From NCBI GenBank assembly GCA_019637695.1, contig JAHBVG010000052.1, positions 1 through 44,545 of the forward strand: 44,545 nt of DNA, in the 5' to 3' direction. The position numbers were made by a program, and so were the translations under genes. Positions 16,656-26,816 of the stretch are shown piece after piece. The notes below the pieces were generated by a model. It was not told where the DNA came from and ran no database searches. It saw nothing but the letters and a program-made list of their open reading frames with translations. How positions within the stretch are numbered: the stretch's first letter is position 1; the number at the start of each line of letters is the position of its first letter. The DNA is from Caldilineaceae bacterium. Lineage in GTDB: Bacteria; Chloroflexota; Anaerolineae; Caldilineales; Caldilineaceae.

Positions 16656-17408
16656 TCAATCCGCGGGGAGCCAGCATTGCCATTCGGGCGCATCGGCAGC
16701 GACGACGAAGCCGCGACGGGCGTAGATGCGCTCGGCGCCGTTGTCCTCCACTTCAAGGAGCAGGGGAAGATCGCTATCGCTCTGGATTTGTTGGATAATC
16801 GCAGACGCCAATCCACGGCGGCGAAAGGCAGGGCGGGTGGCGACGCTTTCGATCAGTCCAGCCTCCTCGGTTTGGAAGCACATGGCCGTGGCAGCGGGTT
16901 GACCGTCCACCCAGGCGATGAAATAGCGCACCGACGGCGCTGCGATGAGGGTCTGCGTGCGACGGCGCAGCCAGTCGGTGCCGCTCCACGGCGAATCTTC
17001 GGCTTCGATAGCGACGATGGCTTCCACGTCGGGCAACTTTGCCCGGCGGATCTCGACGCCTTCCGCCAGCACGGGGGGCTGGGGACAGTCGTCATCCCAG
17101 ATCATTATACGGAAGTTGTTCTCGGCGCATTCAAAGCCGTGGGCTTGGAGACAGGCGCGAAAATCGGTGGGTTGGGTAGCCTGGTCCACAATCACACGCG
17201 GCGTCAACCGCCGTGTGCGGTAAAAGCGGATGATCTCCTCGATCACCGCGTCGGCATCATCTGTGCGGATGTAGCGCGCGCCGTTGGCTTCGTAATAGTT
17301 GGGGTTTTCCGTATTGTAGAGGAGCAATCCCCACGGACGCTGGCGGACACGGGTGTAGAGTCTTAAAAACGCAAGTTGCAGTTGAAGACGCTGTTGGCGC
17401 ACGTCCAT
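16656..17408 (-). CDS. GNAT family N-acetyltransferase
   Basis: 250 residues from the ATG at 17408, which has AAGGAAGG upstream; the ATG at 17438 lacks a site. The N-terminal half (to about residue 115) is an unrecognised alpha/beta part, possibly a second degenerate GNAT lobe. The C-terminal half is a GNAT domain beginning VEIRRAKLPDVEAIVAIE, with the acetyl-CoA loop SVATRPAFRRRGLASAII (R-x-x-G-x-A) and the closing ERIYARRGFV. Family members acetylate amines of small molecules or proteins. Substrate unknown. It is divergent from lepA. Confidence 0.85.
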   Translation of the reverse strand: MDVRQQRLQLQLAFLRLYTRVRQRPWGLLLYNTENPNYYEANGARYIRTDDADAVIEEIIRFYRTRRLTPRVIVDQATQPTDFRACLQAHGFECAENNFRIMIWDDDCPQPPVLAEGVEIRRAKLPDVEAIVAIEAEDSPWSGTDWLRRRTQTLIAAPSVRYFIAWVDGQPAATAMCFQTEEAGLIESVATRPAFRRRGLASAIIQQIQSDSDLPLLLEVEDNGAERIYARRGFVVAADAPEWQCWLPAD

Positions 17409-17485
17409 AAGGATTCCCTTCCTTTTTTCTACATTCATGTACTTGTTTGCTACTCACTTGCACCATCCTTGGCGGTTTTTCAACC

Positions 17486-17514
17486 AGGATAGAGTTCTCG
17501 GCTCATTCTTGCAA
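17486..17514 (-). promoter_or_regulatory. Possible promoter for the GNAT gene
   Basis: On the minus strand TTGCAA (complement of 17509-17514), 17 bases, and TATCCT (complement of 17486-17491), about 75 bases upstream of the start codon. Confidence 0.45.
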
Positions 17515-17561
17515 CTTCTGGCAAACTAATTCTTAACGATTACTTCGAATCAGCGACATGC

Positions 17562-17570
17562 TGGTATAAT
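17562..17570 (+). promoter_or_regulatory. Extended -10 promoter for lepA
   Basis: TGGTATAAT, a perfect -10 with the TGn extension; no good -35 at the usual distance. Start is predicted near 17577, giving a leader of about 90 bases. Confidence 0.6.
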
Positions 17571-17583
17571 CGAAGGCAATCCA

Positions 17584-17652
17584 ATGAAGATTTGCCTATC
17601 GCAGTATGGCTCGAAGGTGGAGAGCCTGCTGAGACTTGATCAAGAAAGTTAA
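17584..17652 (+). CDS. Possible 22-codon leader peptide before lepA
   Basis: An ATG at 17584, with GAAGG about 7 bases upstream, opens a 22-codon frame ending at TAA 17650-17652, 15 bases before lepA. lepA itself has no clear Shine-Dalgarno site, so reading of this short frame could feed ribosomes to lepA. If transcription starts near 17577 the GAAGG would be outside the mRNA, which weakens the case. No family recognised. Confidence 0.25.
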   Translation: MKICLSQYGSKVESLLRLDQES

Positions 17653-17667
17653 AGTTAGCAAGTATCT

Positions 17668-19470
<1,803 letters not shown>

Positions 19471-19533
19471 GTCAGCAGTGGATGGTGCAACTGATCGCTG
19501 TTAACTCAATGTCATTGAGGTGAGAAGAGATTG

Positions 19534-19596
19534 AGAGATTGGGAGATTGGAAGAGTGTCGAAGAAGCCTCTGGTAATCGCCTAATCTCCCAATCTC
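19534..19596. repeat. Inverted pair of GAGATT arrays
   Basis: GAGATTGGGAGATT (19535-19548) and its perfect complement (19583-19596) form a 14-bp stem with a 34-base loop, in a context of 8-base-period GAGATTGR units. It lies between lepA and the hybrid kinase gene. Confidence 0.7.
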
Positions 19597-19677
19597 TTCA
19601 TCTCAGCAGATTTGCCTTGCCTGAATGCCATTGACCGATGACTGCTCACTCGTTTGGCAATCCACAAGGAACGGGCC

Positions 19678-21915
19678 GTGCAATCGAATCTTGAGCGCAG
19701 TCGCATTCTGATCGACGAGTTGCGTCTCACGACCATGTGGCAGCTTTTCGGGATCAGCACGCTGCTGGCCTGGCTGTGGATGGTGGTGAGCATCTTTGGC
19801 CGCCCAACGATGGCTGCCAGCGCCTTTGCCGTGGCCTTTCTGATGGTAATGGGGGTGCTGATCACCCGATTTGCCACACGCCGCTTCCCCGCCTTTGGTC
19901 TGCCCCTGTTTGTCCTCACTTCGGTTACGGCGATCACCCTGGCTATCTATTTGGTGGGCACTGCGGAACTGGCCTATCTCTATGCTGTGCCGATTTTGGT
20001 GGCCGGCGCGCTGATCCACCCCTCGGTTGCCTTTATGGGCGCCACAGGGCTAGGGATCTTTCTGATCTCGCCCTGGGGCCAGCAGATCGGCGATCTCTTC
20101 TTGCCCGGCGTGCTGCTCGTTCTCTGCTTCACTGCGCTGATTGCCTGGGCCTTTGCGCGCACCTTCTTCACCGTGGTCGAGTGGATGTTTGAAAGCTATC
20201 TGCTGGCCGAACGACAGACCCGGGAAGCGCAGGAACATCGGGCCGAACTGCAAAAAGTACTCAAAAGTCTGGATCTGGCCTATTATCGGCTGCGCCGCGC
20301 CAATGAAGCCCTGACCTGGGCGCGTGGACAGGCCGAAGAGGCCAGACAGGCCAAGGCCCGTTTCGTCGCCAACGTCAGCCACGAGTTGCGCACCCCGTTG
20401 AACCTGATCATTGGGTTCAGCGAAATGATCGTGACCGCGCCCGAAAGCTACGGCCAGCCGCTGCCGCCCGTCTACCGTGGGGATCTCAACGCCATCTACC
20501 GCAACGCCAAACATCTTTCCAGCCTGATCGACGATGTGCTTGATCTAAGCCAGATCGAAGCCGACCGCATGCCCTTGAGCAAAGAGGACGGCGACCTGCG
20601 CCAGATTGTCGAGGAAGCGACCAATATGGTGCGCGGCATGGTCGAGGCGAAGGGACTGGCTTTGCAGGTCGAATTGCCTCCTGCGCCGGTGCGCATGCCG
20701 CTCGACATTACGCGCATCCGCCAGGTGATCCTCAATTTGTTGAGCAATGCTGTGCGCTTCACCGGGAGCGGCGGCATTGCCGTCAGCCTGACCCTGAGCG
20801 ACGAAGCGGCCATCGTCGGCGTCAAAGACACGGGCGCCGGCATCCCAGCGGACAAAATTGCACAGCTCTTCGAGGAGTTCTATCAGGTGGATGACAGCAT
20901 CCGGCGCGAACATGGCGGCACCGGGTTGGGGCTGGCGATCAGCAAACGTTTTGTCGAACTGCATGGAGGGCGCATCTGGGTGGAAAGTGTGGAAAGTCAG
21001 GGCAGCACCTTTTGTTTTAGCCTGCCTCTCTATCATCCTCAGCAGGAACAGCTTGCCCATTCAAAATGGGATGCGCAGCCGGCGACCAGCGCTGAGCGCA
21101 TCCTGGTGGTCTACCACGTGGATAGCAGCGCGGCGACGCTGATCCAGCGCCGCCTGGGTGAATATCAGGTCAAACCGGTTTCATCTTTGCCCGAAATGGT
21201 TGAGGTTGTACAACGTTGGCGGCCCACAGCCGTGATCGTGGAGATGGCGAGTCGGGAAGAAGCCGCGGCCAGCCTGGCATCTTCCGGCTGTAGCGACATT
21301 CCGCTGATCAGTTGCCCGCTCTTCACGCAGCCCAAAATGGCGGATCGTCTACACATCGCCGATTATCTGCTGAAGCCGGTCACGCCGGAGGCGCTGCGCC
21401 GCGCTTTGGACAACCTGCTACCTTCGATACACACTGTCCTCATCTGCGACGACGATCCGGCGATGGTGCGTCTGCTGGCGCGCGTGGTTCAAGCAGAATG
21501 GACGGAAGTGCGCGTCCTTCAAGCACACAACGGTCGCATGGCGTTGGAGATTGCCCACCGTGAACACCCGGATCTGATCTTGTTGGATCTGATGATGCCT
21601 GAGATGAGCGGGGTGGAGGTGTTGAACCAGATGCAGGAAGATCCGCTGCTGATTGAGATCCCGGTGATCGTGATTACGGCCACCGAGTTGGGTGAAGAAG
21701 TTGCTCAATTCAGCGGGGAGATGCTGGTGACCATTCCGCAGCCGTTAGCCGCCAGCGAATGGCTCAACATTTTAGGGGCGCTGACGGCGTCTCTGCGGCC
21801 GACGCCAGATCCAGATGGAGCCAACGGTTCAGCATTTGCAGCAGCGCATCCTGACGGACCGGCTTTCGCAAATAATCGTCTGCGCCCAAAGCTACCGCCA
21901 GGGCCGGTTCATTGA
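19678..21915 (+). CDS. Membrane hybrid sensor histidine kinase with two receiver-like domains
   Basis: 745 residues from the GTG at 19678, chosen for AAGGA 7-8 bases upstream (a TTG at 19654 is in frame). About six membrane helices (to residue ~175), a coiled coil, HisKA with NVSHELRTPLN (His235), HATPase with an N-box (LNLLSNAVRF), DTGAGIP and GTGLGLAI. Then a receiver-like domain that lacks its acidic pocket and phospho-Asp (LVVYHVDSS, VIVEMAS), and a second receiver with CDDDPAM and LILLDLMMPEMSG but no conserved Lys (VTIPQPL). The last ~40 residues have no domain character and lie over the 3' end of the opposite gene. Stimulus unknown. Confidence 0.88.
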   Translation: MQSNLERSRILIDELRLTTMWQLFGISTLLAWLWMVVSIFGRPTMAASAFAVAFLMVMGVLITRFATRRFPAFGLPLFVLTSVTAITLAIYLVGTAELAYLYAVPILVAGALIHPSVAFMGATGLGIFLISPWGQQIGDLFLPGVLLVLCFTALIAWAFARTFFTVVEWMFESYLLAERQTREAQEHRAELQKVLKSLDLAYYRLRRANEALTWARGQAEEARQAKARFVANVSHELRTPLNLIIGFSEMIVTAPESYGQPLPPVYRGDLNAIYRNAKHLSSLIDDVLDLSQIEADRMPLSKEDGDLRQIVEEATNMVRGMVEAKGLALQVELPPAPVRMPLDITRIRQVILNLLSNAVRFTGSGGIAVSLTLSDEAAIVGVKDTGAGIPADKIAQLFEEFYQVDDSIRREHGGTGLGLAISKRFVELHGGRIWVESVESQGSTFCFSLPLYHPQQEQLAHSKWDAQPATSAERILVVYHVDSSAATLIQRRLGEYQVKPVSSLPEMVEVVQRWRPTAVIVEMASREEAAASLASSGCSDIPLISCPLFTQPKMADRLHIADYLLKPVTPEALRRALDNLLPSIHTVLICDDDPAMVRLLARVVQAEWTEVRVLQAHNGRMALEIAHREHPDLILLDLMMPEMSGVEVLNQMQEDPLLIEIPVIVITATELGEEVAQFSGEMLVTIPQPLAASEWLNILGALTASLRPTPDPDGANGSAFAAAHPDGPAFANNRLRPKLPPGPVH

Positions 21916-23029
21916 GAATGGAGCAGACAATCACTGGGATCTGGGCGGTTGCCGGGTTGCTTTTCAGCGTCTGCAAGAATTCCCAACCATCTGTGCGTGG
22001 GAGCATCACATCCAACAGGATCAGCGTCGGGGTGAACTGGGCCAGCGCTCTGGTCGCTTCGTCCGCGTCCTTGGCGCCGATGACTTCGATGGCAAAGGGC
22101 GTGGTAAAGCGCTGGAAGAGGCTGATCATATCCGGCATGTCGTCGATCATCAGCACATAGTGCGGGCCGGCCAACGGTAGCTCCAAGGCCACTTCCCACC
22201 TCTCCCCCTCGCCGCGCCCGATGATCTGCCAGCCCTGAAGCTGAAAGAGTTGAATGGCGACCTCCAATCCGATCCCCTCGCGATTCTGGGCAGCGGACGT
22301 TCCAACGCCAGAAGGCGCAGTCGGGCGCACGGCAAACGTGAGCCGGATCTGGTTGTCGTGCTGGGTAAGGGTGAGCAGCACCACAGAACTGCTCTGGGCT
22401 GTTAGCCCACTGGTCAATAGATTCATCAGCGCCTGGCGGAACATCGTCCGATCCACGCAGATATAGAGCGGCGTCGGCGGCAGATCCAGATGGACCTCTG
22501 CCCCAATTCGTTCGCAGTACGAGTGGAGATCTTTGATCACCCCGTTGACCACACTCCGGATCTCCAGCACCTCGGGTCGTGCATTTGAATTGAGCTGCTC
22601 CACCGTCGCTTGGGCCAGGCTGCGCCGATCCACGCTGGGCAGCAAGCTGTCGACGGGCTGCGCCGCCTGCAGACGATCCCACAACAAGCTGGCCACGGCT
22701 TCGATCCCCTCGCGGATCTTGCGGTAAACCTGGCGCAGACTAATGGCGAGGGTGTCGGCGATCTGTTCGGGCGTCAAGCCGTCGATATAACGATATTGGA
22801 GCGCGCTGTAATGGATCTGCACGCTGGTCTTCGCTTCTGTGTCCGAAGGTGGGCTAAGCTCCTCAAGTGTCTCCAGAAGGAGACGGCGCAACTGCTGGGC
22901 GCGCGTCGCCTGTCCCGTTTCGATCAATCCATTCAGTTGATCGGCCAGCGGGTGGCTCTGCAAGTGGACCGGATCATAGAGATAGGTCAGGGCGTCGCGA
23001 ACCTGGTTGACAAACTGTTCTGGCGGCAT
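21764..23029 (-). CDS. HTH - degenerate HATPase - receiver signalling protein
   Basis: 421 residues from the ATG at 23029; a start at 23134 is open but less likely, and neither has a clear ribosome site. N-terminus: a helix-turn-helix like sigma region 4 or LuxR (YRYIDGLTPEQIADTLAISLRQVYRK written in part). Middle: a histidine-kinase-like ATPase fold (FRQALMNLLTSG as N-box, GIGLEVAIQLF as G2) without a DxGxG box or a phosphorylatable His motif. C-terminus: a full receiver with VLMIDDMPD, LILLDVMLPRTDGWE and YLRKPV. It probably receives phosphate from the facing hybrid kinase and binds DNA. The 3' 152 bases overlap the kinase gene. Confidence 0.75.
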   Translation of the reverse strand: MPPEQFVNQVRDALTYLYDPVHLQSHPLADQLNGLIETGQATRAQQLRRLLLETLEELSPPSDTEAKTSVQIHYSALQYRYIDGLTPEQIADTLAISLRQVYRKIREGIEAVASLLWDRLQAAQPVDSLLPSVDRRSLAQATVEQLNSNARPEVLEIRSVVNGVIKDLHSYCERIGAEVHLDLPPTPLYICVDRTMFRQALMNLLTSGLTAQSSSVVLLTLTQHDNQIRLTFAVRPTAPSGVGTSAAQNREGIGLEVAIQLFQLQGWQIIGRGEGERWEVALELPLAGPHYVLMIDDMPDMISLFQRFTTPFAIEVIGAKDADEATRALAQFTPTLILLDVMLPRTDGWEFLQTLKSNPATAQIPVIVCSILNEPALAVALGADDYLRKPVRQDALLQMLNRWLHLDLASAAETPSAPLKC

Positions 23030-23211
23030 GGGTTTTACCCAGGTAGTGTCAAAAACTGGCAGTAGGGTGTCAGTACAGCCATTTACAAAGAGGGCGCTTT
23101 CTGGGATTATAGATAGTAGACTTGCAGGCGTCAAACTGCCTGCCTTCCCCCGAATTGATGTGAACCAACTGTCCTGCCTTTTTTAGTGTGTCGCTGCCCT
23201 ATCTGAACTCA

Positions 23212-23276
23212 TCTACCCCATCTGTATCGCGCATCCCCACCCAGATGGGACGATGAGCAAATTTTGTCTACCCCAT
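23212..23276. promoter_or_regulatory. Possible operator region of the sugar ABC operon
   Basis: Direct repeat TCTACCCCAT at 23212-23221 and 23267-23276, and an inverted repeat CCCATCTG / CAGATGGG (23217-23224, 23242-23249) between them, ending about 25 bases before the start of the binding-protein gene. These are candidate binding sites only; no regulator gene is adjacent. Confidence 0.3.
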
Positions 23277-23300
23277 TATCTATTCAAAGGAGGAAAGTGT

Positions 23301-24725
23301 ATGCAAAGCAGTCGGGGAGTCAGTCGTCGTGATTTTTTGCGTTGGTCGTCGGCGTTGGGCGCAACAGCGCTGTTGGCGGCCTGTGCGCCAGCGGCTGCGC
23401 CAACAGGATCGACCGGCAGTGCAGCCAGCCCGGCTCAGGCCAGCATCAGGTTGCGCTTCCAGTCGCGCGAGCCTGAAAACGCCGCCGGGGTCCAACAACT
23501 GTGGGACGAATTTTACCAAAGCTTTCGCGAAGCGAATCCTAATGTTGAGGTGGAGTTCCTGCCCACACCGGGTGGGGATATCCGCGAAAATGCCATGACA
23601 CAAATAGTCGCCGGGGACGCGCCGGACCTCTTTGAGTTCTGCTGCCAGGATTCCACCTTCTTCGTGCAGCAAGGGGAGACGTTGAACCTGCAACCGTTCA
23701 TCGAGCAGGATGCGGAAGAGGTCAACCTGGACGATTATTATGCGAATCAGTTCGATCCATGGAAAGATCAGCAGGGCGACATCCACCTGTTGCCGCGTTT
23801 CACCGGCACCCAAGTGATTTTCTACAACAAAGATATGTTCGACGAAATGGGCGTAGCCTATCCACCCTCAGAGTGGGGTGGCTGGACATGGCAGGACTAT
23901 CAGCAGATCGGCCGCCAGTTCGCCAGACAGGAGCAGCCCGCCCGCTATGGCAGCGCCAATTATGGCATGAACGCCAACTGGCTTACCCAGTATTGGGTGC
24001 GCGGCTTCGGCAGCCATATGGTAAACCCAGACGACAAAGCTGTCTGCGATCTCTGCACCGATGGAGCCATGCAGGCGCTGGAATGGATCCACGAGATCAT
24101 TTGGGACGATTTCATGTTTGCGCCCCAATCCCAGGCTGCCGGTAGCGGACTGGGACCGCTGGAGTTGTTCCTGGGCCAGCGCAGCGCCATGATGGAAATG
24201 GGGCCGTGGAACCTGGGTCCTGTGGCCGACGGCGCGCAATTCCGCTGGGATGTCGCGCCCATGCCCGATGGCCCCGCCGGCATGACCACGCACCAATCCG
24301 TCGATGGCACCTTCATCTGGAAGGGGACGAAGAACCCCGATGCATCCTGGACGCTGCTCAAGGGCGTCACCAGCCCCAACTACGGTCGGCTCTATGCCAA
24401 GTACGCCACCAAGCAGCCATCGCGCAAGAGCGTCATTAATGACTTTGTGACCCTGCTGCGCGAGCAGAACCCCGTCTACCAGGAGGTGCAACTGGAGGTC
24501 TTTACCGATTCCATTGCCCAGGACATCGGCGGCCCAGAGGAGATGTTCTGGCCGAACGACTTTGTCTCCAAGAGCCAGATCCTGACGCCCGCCTTCGACC
24601 GGGTGATGATGCTCAACACAGCGCCGGTCGAATTGATCTGCAAACATGCGGAGGTGGTGACCAAGTTCAACCGGGGTGAAATTGCGATTGAGGACATTGG
24701 CGCAACTCTGGATGCCTTGCAGTAG
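23301..24725 (+). CDS. Sugar ABC transporter solute-binding lipoprotein
   Basis: 474 residues from the ATG at 23301, which has AAAGGAGG 6 bases upstream. Twin-arginine-like leader (SRRDFLRWSSALGATALLAACAP) with a lipobox Cys, then a Family 1 extracellular binding protein: SREPENAAGVQQLWDEFY, IVAGDAPDLFEF, FTGTQVIFYNKDMFDEMG, and a late SVDGTFIWKGTKNPDASW block. It captures a sugar or oligosaccharide outside the membrane and delivers it to the two permeases encoded next. It starts a run of seven same-strand genes. No ATPase gene is in the cluster; a shared MsmK-type ATPase elsewhere is likely. Confidence 0.92.
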   Translation: MQSSRGVSRRDFLRWSSALGATALLAACAPAAAPTGSTGSAASPAQASIRLRFQSREPENAAGVQQLWDEFYQSFREANPNVEVEFLPTPGGDIRENAMTQIVAGDAPDLFEFCCQDSTFFVQQGETLNLQPFIEQDAEEVNLDDYYANQFDPWKDQQGDIHLLPRFTGTQVIFYNKDMFDEMGVAYPPSEWGGWTWQDYQQIGRQFARQEQPARYGSANYGMNANWLTQYWVRGFGSHMVNPDDKAVCDLCTDGAMQALEWIHEIIWDDFMFAPQSQAAGSGLGPLELFLGQRSAMMEMGPWNLGPVADGAQFRWDVAPMPDGPAGMTTHQSVDGTFIWKGTKNPDASWTLLKGVTSPNYGRLYAKYATKQPSRKSVINDFVTLLREQNPVYQEVQLEVFTDSIAQDIGGPEEMFWPNDFVSKSQILTPAFDRVMMLNTAPVELICKHAEVVTKFNRGEIAIEDIGATLDALQ

Positions 24726-24775
24726 AACCTCAGACAGACTATGATGGAGAGCGTAGAGAGACCGTGATGAGTGGT

Positions 24776-24865
24776 GTAGGGGCACGGGTGGGGCGGAAGC
24801 AACCGCCTACGCGGCGTCGGCCGGTTCATTGGAGAGCTTTCTTCCCGCCCCACCCGTGCCCCTAC
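24776..24865. repeat. 90-base palindromic element with GTAGGGGCACGGG arms
   Basis: The left arm GTAGGGGCACGGGTGGGGCG and the right arm, its complement with one extra base, form a stem of about 23 bp around a ~42-base centre. It lies between the binding-protein and first permease genes. It resembles a small non-autonomous (MITE/REP-like) element; related GTAGGGG arms are at 8115 and 38351. Confidence 0.75.
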
Positions 24866-24942
24866 GATACCCCTTCAATCTCGTAATCTCCCAATCGCTT
24901 ATTCTCATCATCAATTTATAGTTAGGTTAGGAGGATGGCGAC

Positions 24943-25890
24943 GTGAGCCAGATCAGCAGATCGCAGACCCGTACCGTGTCCTTCCCCTGGTTCGGGAAGC
25001 ACGGGCAGCCGATGAAACAGAGTACACGCGAGGCCGTCTATGGATATTTAATGGCGTCGCCCTGGATTCTTGGCTTCCTCATCTTCACGGCTGGCCCGAT
25101 GATCGCTTCCTTCATCATTGGCCTCTATCGCACTGACTTTCTATCAACCTACGAGTTTGTCGGTTTCCGCTGGTATACCAGCCTTCTGCGCGATAGTCTG
25201 GTGCATAAAGCCTTAATGAACACAGCGATCTACAGTTTTGTGATGGTGCCGCTCAACACCTTGATCGCGCTCATGATCGCCGTCATGCTGAACCAGGGCA
25301 TCCGCGGCCAAAGTTTCTGGCGTACTGTCTACTATCTGCCGTCGGTGGTCTCTGGTGTGGCGGTAGCGCTGCTCTGGCAGTGGCTCTATCAGCCCGATTC
25401 TGGGCTAATCAACTCCGTTCTCTATCAATTGGGCATCCAGGGACCGCGCTGGATCTACAGCGAAGATTGGGCAATGGCGTCGATCATCATCATGTCCTTG
25501 TGGGGAGCGGGCGGCGCCATGCTGATCTTCCTGGCCGGGTTGCAGGGCATCCCCACCCAACTCTACGAAGCAGCCGAGATCGACGGCGCCAGTTCATTCC
25601 GGCGCTTTTTTGCCATCACCATGCCCCTGCTGACGCCGACCATCTTTTTTAACGTGGTGCTGAACGTGATCGCCTCCTGGCAGGTCTTCACCCAGGCCCT
25701 GATCATGACCAACGGTGGGCCCAACAACGCCACGCTGACGATGGTACTCCATATTTACCGCACCGGATTCCGCAATTCGTTCTTTGGCTATGCGTCGGCT
25801 CAGGCCTGGCTGCTCTTTTTAGTGGTATTGGTCTTTGTGATCCTGGCGCTGCGCAGCGCGTCTTCTTGGGTCCACTATGATCGGGTCTAG
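24943..25890 (+). CDS. Sugar ABC transporter permease (MalF-like)
   Basis: 315 residues, GTG start with AGGAGG 8 bases upstream; the nearby ATG at 24935 meets a stop at once. Six membrane helices; the conserved EAA loop appears as EAAEIDGASSFRRFFAITMPLLTPT (in part), the contact for the ATPase. Pairs with the next gene to form the membrane channel for a sugar. Typical of CUT1 uptake systems. Confidence 0.93.
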   Translation: MSQISRSQTRTVSFPWFGKHGQPMKQSTREAVYGYLMASPWILGFLIFTAGPMIASFIIGLYRTDFLSTYEFVGFRWYTSLLRDSLVHKALMNTAIYSFVMVPLNTLIALMIAVMLNQGIRGQSFWRTVYYLPSVVSGVAVALLWQWLYQPDSGLINSVLYQLGIQGPRWIYSEDWAMASIIIMSLWGAGGAMLIFLAGLQGIPTQLYEAAEIDGASSFRRFFAITMPLLTPTIFFNVVLNVIASWQVFTQALIMTNGGPNNATLTMVLHIYRTGFRNSFFGYASAQAWLLFLVVLVFVILALRSASSWVHYDRV

Positions 25891-25905
25891 ACTGGAGAAT
25901 CGAGC

Positions 25906-26778
25906 ATGATCCGTACTGCAAAAGTGTCCATTCCCAAATTTCAGGGCAGCAATCTGGTCGAAGCCATCTATCGTTTCTTCCTCTATTTGGCGATTATTTT
26001 GGGCGGCGTCATCTTCGCCGTGCCTTTTTATTGGATGATCCGCACGGCGCTGATGCCAGCCTGGCAGATCTACATCTTCCCGCCGGATTGGATTCCGGCT
26101 GAATTCCACTGGGAGAATTTCAAGGTGCCTTTCGCCGTCTTTCCGTTTGGGCGCTGGTTCTTGAACAGCTTCCTGGTGGCCGGTCTGGGTGCCATTGGCA
26201 CAGCCGTCTCCTCTGCCGTGGTGGGATTCAGCTTTGCTCGTCTCCGTTTTCCCTGGCGCGATACCATCTTTGTGGTGGTGCTGGCCACGATGATCCTGCC
26301 CGAACACGTGCGCTTGATCCCTACCTATCTGCTCTTTGCACAGTTGGGATGGGTCAACACCTTCCTGCCGTTGATTGTGCCAAGCTGGTTTGCGCCGGCC
26401 TTTTATGTCTTCTTGCTGCGCCAGTTCTTTATGACCATCCCCAAGGATATGGACGATTCGGCCTATATTGATGGATGCAACCCTATCAGCCTCTTCTGGC
26501 ACATTCATCTACCCATGTCTCTGCCTGCGTTAGGGGTAGCCTTGATCTTCCAGTTCACCTATCACTGGAACGAATTCCTACATGCGTTGATCTACCTGCA
26601 CAACGTCAATAATTACACGGTTGCGCTCGGGTTGCGTCTCTTCCAGGGGCAGATGACGGCCAATATGCAGGGGTTGATGGCCGCATCCCTATTGGCCGTG
26701 CTGCCGACCATCGTGATATTCTTCTTTGCACAACGCTATTTTGTTCAAGGTATCGTTGTTTCTGGCGTCAAAGGCTAA
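25906..26778 (+). CDS. Sugar ABC transporter permease (MalG-like)
   Basis: 290 residues, 15 bases after the first permease. Six membrane helices. The EAA loop is modified: PKDMDDSAYIDGCNPISLFW, ending LPMSLPALGV, where Asp-Ser-Ala replaces the usual Glu-Ala-Ala. The C-terminus, QRYFVQGIVVSGVKG, is the standard ending of MalG-type subunits. It forms the other half of the sugar channel. Confidence 0.93.
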   Translation: MIRTAKVSIPKFQGSNLVEAIYRFFLYLAIILGGVIFAVPFYWMIRTALMPAWQIYIFPPDWIPAEFHWENFKVPFAVFPFGRWFLNSFLVAGLGAIGTAVSSAVVGFSFARLRFPWRDTIFVVVLATMILPEHVRLIPTYLLFAQLGWVNTFLPLIVPSWFAPAFYVFLLRQFFMTIPKDMDDSAYIDGCNPISLFWHIHLPMSLPALGVALIFQFTYHWNEFLHALIYLHNVNNYTVALGLRLFQGQMTANMQGLMAASLLAVLPTIVIFFFAQRYFVQGIVVSGVKG

Positions 26779-26816
26779 CGAACTTCTTCAAATCACAGAC
26801 AAGTAAGGTCCTCATA

